Source of the DNA: Miscanthus floridulus
Lineage: Eukaryota > Streptophyta > Magnoliopsida > Poales > Poaceae
DNA length: 64,000 nt
Assembly: GCF_019320115.1 (NCBI RefSeq)
Contig: NC_089585.1
Span: 142,457,600 to 142,521,599 of the forward strand
Reading direction: 5' to 3'
Positions within the stretch are counted from its first letter, which is position 1; the number at the start of each line of letters is the position of its first letter. Made by a program: the position numbers and the translations under genes. Under the pieces are notes generated by a model that worked only from the letters and a program-made list of their open reading frames with translations, made no database searches and had not been told where the DNA came from. This document shows positions 56,679 through 64,000 of this stretch, piece after piece.

Positions 56679-57830
56679 TGTCGGGGTTGCAACCCCGGGG
56701 TATCTCAGGGCACCGACAAGTTAGCAGGCCATGCGGCCCACAACTTACCCGTTAGCGAAAGTTCGAGCGACTGAGGCCCAGCTAAGCCAAGCACTCCAAG
56801 GCTGGGGTCAGCCACAACCCCTTAGCCATACGACGCCCACAAGACGCATGACCTCTCCTCTGTCACGACCCCCGAAAGGGGTGGAGAGAGGTCACGCCTA
56901 GCTAAACGTGCCTGCTCTAATAGGAGCAACACGCCGGGACAATAGTCACATCGGTCCGGTCAGACACCATCCATGCGCCAGGCCACGCCGACCAGACAAT
57001 ACCGCATAGCAGAGGCAACGGGTACAAAACCCATCGTCCAGATACGGACCGACAAGACGAATGTACGATCCCACCCACTACAGGATGGGATCCACGACGA
57101 AGGTCTCAACATAGGAGCCATCCAGACCGGTTGAGAGCCCTGACCCAGATGATCGGGGTCGTGCCCTCAGCCCCATGAAACGACTAGGCAATCGACGACC
57201 CGGAGTGGCTACAAACTCCCATACGATGCCCCGGGAAACCAGGAGATGGCGACGAAGGCCATGACGGATACCGCATTGCATAGGATGGCTGACAAACCAC
57301 CATTGAGGCTACAGTGCCGCCACTACCGGCACAGTAGCGCCACGTCACATCATGCCGCAACGAGGCCAGAAGACCATGACGATAGCCACAACCGAACGTA
57401 CCCTACAAGACGTCGTAGCTTGCAAGCCAAGTTAGCTAGGCCCTCCCTTAGGCTCTCGACCCTCTGGTCGGGAGAACCTCCTCTTTGTATTAGCCCTGGC
57501 CCTGAACTCTATATAAGGGCCGACAGGGCACCCCTCTCGGGGACTATTCTGAATCCTCTATCATTCCATTCATTCACCATCCTGGAGCTTCTCTTCGGGC
57601 AGTCCTTCACCTAGCATAGGTCCTTCCATCTCATCCATCATTCTTGAACCCCCCCCCATTGTAAGAACTTCAAAGCATTCAAGCGAGGAACACGCACTCG
57701 ATCATCTCTGAGACTGGACGTAGGGCTCCGGCCTGAACCAGTATAAATCCTCATGTCTATTGGATGCTACCATTGTATTCCTAGAGTAGCGCGACAATCG
57801 TATAAATTTACTATTCCGGTTTACAAAACA
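56679..57830 (+). mobile_element. LTR of a Gypsy-type element, truncated insertion
   Basis: Begins TGTCGGGGTTGCAACCCCGG, ends TTTACAAAACA, and is followed by TCGATAGTTGGGACTGT, a primer-site-like start of an internal region. TATA box CTATATAAGG near 57510. No second LTR, gag or pol in the window; internal sequence is lost within about 200 bp. Confidence 0.75.
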
Positions 57831-58029
57831 TCGATAGTTGGGACTGTCGCGCACTCTCGTCTGTTGAGAAGGATGCGATGGCTCCTCGCATCGTTGGTGA
57901 ATTTGCTGGGGGAATGGCCCGCGGTGGCCACATCCGTCGTGAAAACTACGAATTTACCGGCGTCAAAGGGCCAGCGCCCACACCCGTCTTCAACCACGGT
58001 CCAGACCCCCACCTTACATTCCTAGTGTG
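57831..58029. other. Residual internal region after the LTR
   Basis: About 200 bp starting at the primer-site-like sequence. Contains no recognisable domain and ends where Copia-like LTR sequence begins. Confidence 0.45.
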
Positions 58030-58316
58030 TAAGCCTAGTTCTTTAGTGTAACTAGTTTTAAGAGCTAGCTTGCGTCGAGTCTAGGGATTAGTGGAGCTCT
58101 TTAGTTAGCCTTTGAGAGCTCACTAACTTAGTATAGTGACTTAGCAAATTATGTGTTTAGTGATCATAGTCACTAGAATTGTGGTAGGTGGCTTGCTCTT
58201 TTAGTAGGCTAGCGTAACATTCGCTTCGCTATTTATTTATCTAACCTACTTACTAAGTGTTGTTATAGAAATTTTTATAGGCTATTCACCCCCCTCTAGT
58301 CATTAGGACCTTTCAT
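58030..58316 (+). mobile_element. Copia-type LTR fragment (SIRE/Maximus-like end)
   Basis: Ends TATTCACCCCCCTCTAGTCA followed by ATTAGGACCTTTCA, which I recognise as the 3' end of grass SIRE/Maximus LTRs. The 5' part and coding region are absent. Confidence 0.6.
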
Positions 58317-58786
58317 CCTCTCATGTACAGAACTAAGTAAGCCATAGTTGGTTAGATGTCTGGCCTAGTATCTGTAGTTTCTGCTCTGTACTATTAAAAT
58401 GGTTCTCGGTCTTCATAAAACAAAAGGCAGTGAAATATAAAAGATTCATGGTCAAATAGGCGTTGATGATCATATGGTACACATTTGGAATCCATCACTT
58501 AGGACGTTCATTCATAATTTTAATACAACACTTCAAATTCATAGAACACAATCTTTAGACTGATGTCTCAATCAACAAACTTGAATATTTTTTCTTCTCG
58601 AACATGCAAAAGGCTTCCACGTCTTTGTATTAAGGTAGAGAAAGTTGTTTACAAACTTGAATATTACAATCTGGTTTACCAAAATACACTTGCACACAGT
58701 TTGATCTGAACAGTCATACGTAGATGCACACACATACATAGTTACACTGGAAAGTAGCATACACACAGGTTAACAATATATATCTA
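58317..58786. other. Intergenic spacer, nothing recognised
   Basis: AT-rich. No gene, MITE termini or repeat array noted. Confidence 0.45.
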
Positions 58787-59027
58787 GGCCTTGTTTAGAT
58801 GCCATCCAAATTTCAAGTTTTTTCACTCTCTCTCCATCATATCAATTTTTAGCCGCTTGCATGGAGTATTAAATGTAGGTAAAAAAATAACTAATTACAC
58901 GGTTTAGTTGGAAATCACGAGATGAATCTTTTGAGCCTAGTTGGTCCACGATTGGACAATATTTGCCAAATAAAACGAAAGTGGTACTATTTATCGGGTT
59001 CAAAAAATTTGCAAAGTGAATAAGGCC
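58787..59027. mobile_element. MITE of about 240 bp (GGCCTTGTTTAG family)
   Basis: Starts GGCCTTGTTTAGATGCCA and ends with a loose inverted form, AATAAGGCCC. It contains CATGGAGTATTAAATGTAGG and TTTGAGCCTAGTTGGTCC, phrases common in grass MITEs. A related copy is at 59898-60134. Confidence 0.7.
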
Positions 59028-59198
59028 CTAATGAACTTGATTTTCTCAGACCTCATCCTTACCAACTATATAACACAAAAGCTTGCTCAAGTCTTTCCTC
59101 GGTAACTGGTCTTCAGCTTCGGTTATTTCTAGCTGCACAGGTAGTAGCATTTGGGCATCTTGATCTGTTATGTCCAGCTGTCTTCAGATCTTCCTAAG

Positions 59199-59312
59199 GC
59201 CTCGTTCGCTTCACTGAAAAAAAGCCGAAACACTGTTCCGGCTGATTTGTTGTGAGGGAAAAACACTGTTTCGGTTGAAAAAACAAGCTGAAAAAGACGG
59301 ATTATAAGCTGA
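59199..59312. mobile_element. Decayed hAT-like MITE relative
   Basis: Left end GGCCTCGTTCGCTTCACTG and internal CGGCTGATTTGTTGTGAG match 53943-54057. The right terminus is eroded after ATTATAAGCTGAGG. Confidence 0.55.
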
Positions 59313-59897
59313 GGTACCCTTCGACTTGTTTTTCTTTGCTCCTTTGGTTACGTCCTCTGTGGCTTGTTTTCCTAAAGTCTTTTTCTCGTTGCTCCAATTG
59401 GACTCTTCAGTCTTCGATCTATTCTTCTAAATTTTGTCTAGGAATGAAACAAACCTCTTTCCCTTTAGTCTTCCCTGTGTTCTTGTCATATAGGTGGTGG
59501 TGCTTTGATCTTCATTACTTCTTCATCATTCATTCCTGCATGCACACGATCCAGATGCACCATATCTATTCCCAGACTTAGCTTCAGTATCAGATGAGGT
59601 ATAATTCACCATGCACTCACTGCATTTCCTTGTCACATGTACAAGAGGGAAAGAAAATATAAAAATAGTTAGAATGATTTCAAAATAATCTAGGATTCTT
59701 GATGCAAAATTATATTTATATTTTAGGAGAGATATTTTAGAAGTTATTTTTTAAAAAAATCAACAAATGTACTCCTAAATTGTTTTTAAACACTTCAAAA
59801 ACTCGTTGATTGATATTCGGGAACTATCGAAGATGCTCTAGGCTTTTATAAGCTACTAGTTGACCTGAGCACCGAGACGAGCGTGACTTTCGCCTGA
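59313..59897. other. Intergenic spacer, nothing recognised
   Basis: A short plus-strand open frame (59336-59581) has no domain or good context. I see no gene. Confidence 0.45.
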
Positions 59898-60134
59898 GCA
59901 CGTGTTTAGTTCCTACCAAAAATTCCAAAAAGTGAGTACCCATCACATCGAATCTTGCGATACGTGCATGGAGCATTAAATGTAGACGAAAAAAAACTAA
60001 TTGCACAGTTTGGTTGGAAATTGTGAGACGAACGTTTTGAGCCTAATTAGTCCATGATTGAACAATATTTGTCAAATAAAAACGAAAGTGCTACAGTAAC
60101 CCAAATTTCAACTTTGGGCCAACTAAACACGCGC
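59898..60134. mobile_element. MITE of about 237 bp, same family as 58787-59027
   Basis: Ends GCACGTGTTTAGTTCC and GGCCAACTAAACACGCGC form an inverted pair. Internal GCATGGAGCATTAAATGTAG and TTTGAGCCTAATTAGTCC match the other copy. It lies about 510 bp upstream of RC-C and may form part of its 5' region. Confidence 0.72.
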
Positions 60135-60645
60135 TGAATGTTTCGGGCAGGCCAGACGGAGCCCATGGGAGCGGCATGATACATGGAGCAGCTTTTGTAC
60201 GCTACCAGTATTTTCTTTACAGCTGGAGATGAATGGGAACAAACACATGTAGCAGAGTATATACGTTTGGTGTGCCCTGCACTGCACTGCAGTAGTATGT
60301 CACTTTGTCCCCTCGTACGCGACTTGCCATGTAAGCCGCTTGACCTCCAATTCAGGCACTAGCTGATAATTAAGCTAAGCTAGCTTAGCGCTCTCGATCT
60401 ATCTCGCTCTCAAGTCTCAACTCAAAGGCAGTCAAATTATACTAGGAGGTAGGAGACTGTAGGAGTATCACGTACTCGAACAATAAGTCCCGCCCTCAAG
60501 TGCAGTGCAGACGATCCAGGTGTCCGGCCGGCCATAAGAACCTCAGCTCGTGTGTGCATCCATCTCCGACGATCCGCAGCAGCTAGCCAAAGCCAGCAGA
60601 GGTCGATCGAGAGCACAGCACATCACTGCGCTACCTGCATGCGCC
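60135..60645. other. Upstream region of RC-C
   Basis: No gene. TATA-like GTATATAC at 60257-60264 is nearly 390 bp before the ATG; no closer strong TATA box is obvious. The sequence near 60380-60400 contains AGCTAAGCTAGCTTAGC, a small palindrome. Confidence 0.4.
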
Positions 60646-61832
60646 ATGGCTACTAGTCTTGTCAAGTGCCTGGTGGTGGTGGTGGCCGTGGCGCTCCTGG
60701 CGCTGTCGTCGTGCGGCGTGGCGTCGGCGGCGGGGAGGGGCAGACCCGGACCCATAGCCACCACCAGGACGAGGTTGAAGCCCGGTGCCAAGCCTGCGGG
60801 CAAGTTCATCACCCTCAGACCCGGACGGTTCGGCCACAAGCGCGACTACCAGGCCGCCTGCTCCGACGAGGGTGGTCCGGCGTGCTACGTCGGATGCCCA
60901 AAGGAATGCCCTAACAAGTGCCTCGTCTTCTGCTCCTACTGCCTCAGCTTCTGCAGTACGTTCGTTCGTCGTTATCATGCTCATGCATGCATCGCCATCG
61001 CCCGCCCCTTGCATGCATGTTGTCATTGTTTCTCCTAGCTGCTCTTTGCGTGGCTAACGAATATGCATATGCAAACCGACCAGTGTGTGACATCTTCCCG
61101 GGCACCTCCTGCGGCGACCCGCGCTTCACCGGCGGCGACGGAAACACCTTCTACTTCCACGGCAAGAAGGACCAGGACTTCTGCATCGTCTCCGACGCCG
61201 ACCTCCACATCAACGCGCACTTCATCGGCAACCACAACCCGGCCCTCAACCGCGACTTCACCTGGGTGCAGGCGCTGGGCGTCACCTTCGGCGACGATAA
61301 CCACCGCCTCTACGTCGGCGCCCGCAGGGCCGTGGAGTGGGACGAGGAGGAGGACCACATCCAGGTCACCTTCGACGGCGAGCCCGTCGACGTGGACGCC
61401 GTCAAGAACGCGCGGTGGGCGTCGAAGGCCGTCCCCGGGCTCTCCGTCACGCGGATGGACACCGTCAACACCGTCATGGTGGAGCTGGACGGCGTCTTCG
61501 CCATCTCCGCCAACGCCGTGCCCATCACCGACAGGGACGACCGGATCCACAAGTACGGCAAGACGGGCGGCGACAGCCTGGTGCACCTGGACCTGGGATT
61601 CCAGTTCCGTAACCTCACCAAGGACGTCGACGGCGTGCTGGGGCAGACGTACCGCCCGGGCTACGTCAGCAGGCTGGACATCGGCGCCAAGATGCCCGTC
61701 ATGGGCGGCGCGCCCAAGTACCTGTCCGCCGGTCTCTTCTCCACGGACTGCGCCGTGTCCCGGTTCCACCACCGCAGCGGCGGCGGCGGCGGCGGTGCTG
61801 GAGCCGGTGTCGTCACCACGTTCGCCTCCTAA
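60646..61832 (+). CDS. RC-C: secreted root-cap-domain protein
   Basis: Two exons, 60646-60955 and 61084-61832 (352 residues), with donor GTACGT and acceptor CCAG. The ATG at 60646 opens MATSLVKCLVVVVAVALLAL, a clear signal peptide. A short basic Arg/Lys/Gly/Pro segment follows, then the Cys array C-x7-C-x3-C-x3-C-x3-C-x3-C-x2-C-x3-C (ACYVGCPKECPNKC). Exon 2 encodes CDIFPGTSCGDPRFTGGDGN, INAHFIGNHNPALNRDF, DLGFQFRNL, VLGQTYRPGYVSRLD and LFSTDCAVSRF, and ends in a Gly-rich tail. Intron phase and Cys spacing match RC-B, but the sequence is more diverged, so this is the older paralogue and points the opposite way. Probable secreted protein of root-cap or similar cells; the molecular function is unknown. 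Confidence 0.87.
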
Positions 61833-61965
61833 TAAGTTCCAAAGTAAACTAACGTTATTTGGCGCGATCATCACCGAGCGATCCATGCCATGAAATAAGT
61901 TAACAAGCAATATCGACCACCATTATATTATATATGTTGCGTACGTAGGCTCATATATATATATA

Positions 61966-62005
61966 GATCTCACTAGCATGCATGTTCTTGGTTCAATCGT
62001 TCCGT

Positions 62006-62083
<78 letters not shown>

Positions 62084-62123
62084 ACGGAACGATTGAACCA
62101 AGAACATGCATGCTAGTGAGATC
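61966..62123. repeat. Perfect 45-bp inverted repeat around a TA microsatellite
   Basis: Arms 61966-62010 (GATCTCACTAGCATGCATGT...) and 62079-62123 are exact complements. The 68-bp centre is GTGTG then alternating TA. It lies 134 bp after the RC-C stop codon, so it could be in the 3' UTR. Confidence 0.93.
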
Positions 62124-63177
62124 GATGCTACCGCCCGCATCTCATTATAACGTGGAAGAAATAAGTTTTTATTGCCCCCGCGTCTAAATTTTGGCTCACA
62201 CCTTAATAAATGGTTAAAAAAGGTGCCCCGATGATACTACTTCGATATTCATTCTGTCCTAATCTTTTTAATTCAAACATAAGAAGGGAGCCAACCCACT
62301 ATATAAAAAAACAATTTTATCTTCTTAGAAAAGCAAACCAGCAAGAAAATTACCAAGTATGCATTTAATATTAATAGATAAGAAAAGAATTACAACAATA
62401 AATAAAATTAAAGAAAAAACACCCACTCCAAAGAAGTGACATCAATACAACAACAAAAAGACACACAACCAACATAACCACAGCATAGCACCAACAAAAG
62501 TGCCACCCTACACACCAAAACAACAGGCACGAGAGGGAGGGGGTGAAGGGAGGGTTTCTAAAGCGATACCTCTAGGGAGGGAAACAACATCCGCAAATGC
62601 CACCAACGTTGGTCGACGATTCTAACACTAGGTGTCTTAACCAATCCCCTCAAGTGGGGAATATAATACCGGTCTCACGGTAAAGCCTCTCCAACAAGGG
62701 ATGTGATAAATACTAATAGTGGAGTATTTGTTGTATGGCAAGGTTTGGTAACAAGCTTCTCAATTCCTGAGAAAATATGTTATGGAGCTACACATAAAGC
62801 TATAAGCACCATCTATACCGACACCAAAAGCATCACCATTGTCGGCCTTAGCACCAAAATGATCAAGGAAAGTTTAATATAGAGTGGTTAAATCAAAGCT
62901 ATTTCCAAAGGCACTTCGACAACCTGCCTCGAATTGAACGATTAAAAACAACATGCACCGTCACTTTGTTGGCCTCTTCATTGTCATGTCCTCTGACATG
63001 ATAGATCCATCACCACCAACCACAACCCTCCCAAATCCACCATCATTCAATTTACAGATCTTGCCAAGCCTCTTAGACCACCAGACACTAGGGACTTTGG
63101 GTAGTGCCCTATATCTAGCCATTGTAGATTCCTGTCCCGTTGTGTAGCCCGCCATGGGTCTCATAGTGGAACCCTAT
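62124..63177. other. Intergenic sequence, nothing recognised
   Basis: Phrases such as CACGGTAAAGCCTCTCC and several CACCA-rich stretches suggest an old repeat, but I cannot name it. No supported gene. Confidence 0.4.
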
Positions 63178-64000
63178 CACTACTACACAAACTTTACTGG
63201 AGGTGGGCATTTTCGGTTTTCCGCGGCGGGCAAAGCCGTCCGCCACGGCCTAGAGGCCACGGTAAATCGTGGCTTAACCGCGGCGGGCGGCCTTGTCCGC
63301 CGCGGTTAACCGATTTACCGCGGCGGGTGGTGTAACCTACCCGCCGCGGTAAATATACTTTTACCACGGCGGGCACGTTAGGATGCCCGCTGCGGTTAAT
63401 CATTTTTAAAAAAAAACAAAAAAAACCAGGAGCCCACCGGCGAGCCCGTTCTCGAGCCCACTGGCGAGCCCACCGGCGACGGATCCGGGCTTCCCACGGC
63501 TACAGATCCGTGCCGCTCGGGAAGGGAGAAGAGGAGCAGCCGGCCGGGCCCCAGCGTCTCTAGAGAAGCCGGCTGGACACGCCGACGCCACTGCAGGGCC
63601 GCCACCACCTCGCCAGTCGCTCGCAGGGGACCACGCCGACGCCTCCTCGTGGATCCCCGTGCCTCCTTGCGGATCCCGCCGCGCCATGGTGGAGGGAGGC
63701 CGCCGCGCCGACGCGTCCTCGCCCACGGTGGTGGAGGTCCCAGCGTCGTGGCCGTGGTGGATCCCGGCGTCATGGCCGTGGTGGAGATCCCGCCGTGGTG
63801 GAGGGAGGCCGCCGCGCCGACGCGTCCTCGCCCGCCGTGGTGGAGGTCCCGGCGTCGTGGCCGTGGTGGATCCCGGCGTCGTGGGCGTGGTGGAGATCCC
63901 GCCGTGGTGGAGGGAGGCCGCCGCGCCAAACCTTCCTCGCCCGCTAGATCCGACCACCGCGCACCGCCACCGACCGGATCCGCCTCGGGACGCCGTCACC
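63178..64000 (+). mobile_element. CACTA-3: left end, cut by the window edge
   Basis: Starts CACTACTACACAAACTTTAC. It is followed by subterminal units of CCGCGGCGGG / CCCGCCGCGG (63225-63400), unlike those of CACTA-1 or CACTA-2. After 63420 the sequence is very GC-rich with open frames on the minus strand, but no domain is recognisable. The right terminus lies outside. Confidence 0.75.
63688..63927. repeat. 109-bp tandem repeat in CACTA-3
   Basis: A unit starting GGTGGAGGGAGGCCGCCGCG recurs at 63688, 63797 and 63906, an exact 109-bp spacing; the last copy is partial. As 109 is not a multiple of three, each repeat shifts any reading frame through it. Confidence 0.85.

Noticed and set aside
61035..61910. 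Minus-strand 291-codon and plus-strand 276-codon ORFs over RC-C
   Set aside because: Compositional shadows of exon 2; no domain and not shared with RC-B at the same position.
63396..63999. Minus-strand ORFs of 177 and 197 codons in CACTA-3
   Set aside because: They run across a 109-bp repeat that shifts frame and give Arg/Gly/Pro-rich translation with no domain.

Overview
The window is nuclear DNA of a grass, most likely a panicoid of the sorghum-sugarcane-Miscanthus group. I infer this from spliced genes with GT-AG introns, CACTA, Tat-lineage Gypsy, Mutator-like, LINE and MITE sequences of grass type, and root-cap-domain genes. No rRNA, tRNA, CRISPR or bacterial-type feature was seen. Host genes occupy only a small part; most of the window is transposons nested in one another.

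Layout. (1) 1-3371: 3' part of a spliced host gene encoding a protein with two degenerate trypsin/Deg-like protease domains. (2) 5075-30257: a defective CACTA element (CACTA-1) with TNP2 and Ulp1-like protease remnants. It is split by a solo LTR (7507-27680, TSD GCGAC), which is split by a Tat-type Gypsy element (Gypsy-A, 8641-27557, TSD CATAG). Gypsy-A is split in its reverse transcriptase by a second, rearranged Tat element (Gypsy-C, about 13297-17683). (3) 30490-31906: a LINE fragment and a 5'-truncated root-cap gene copy (RC-A). (4) 32136-51476: a Mutator-like non-autonomous element with a 9-bp TSD (one mismatch). It carries CACTA-2 (32875-38765, TSD GTA) and a young Tat element, Gypsy-B (38924-51296, TSD CACAT), which has an antisense multi-exon plant-mobile-domain gene. 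(5) 51816-52937: intact root-cap gene RC-B (minus). (6) 54690-56678: a decayed root-cap fragment (RC-D), then an inverted, internally deleted copy of the protease-like gene from the left edge. (7) 56679-60134: LTR fragments and MITEs. (8) 60646-61832: intact root-cap gene RC-C (plus), followed by a perfect 45-bp inverted repeat around a TA microsatellite. (9) 63178-64000: left end of a third CACTA element, cut by the window edge.

The host content is therefore a small root-cap gene cluster (two intact genes, one truncated, one decayed), flanked by two inverted copies of a protease-like gene and inflated by nested insertions. RC-A and RC-B were probably tandem neighbours roughly 0.6 kb apart before the Mutator-like element and its passengers arrived. 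Both Gypsy-A and Gypsy-B carry extra antisense genes downstream of pol, but of different families. Gypsy-B, and to a lesser degree Gypsy-C, is densely marked on both strands with the hexamer GCCGAT/ATCGGC, in coding and LTR sequence alike; this is the most unusual signal I found.
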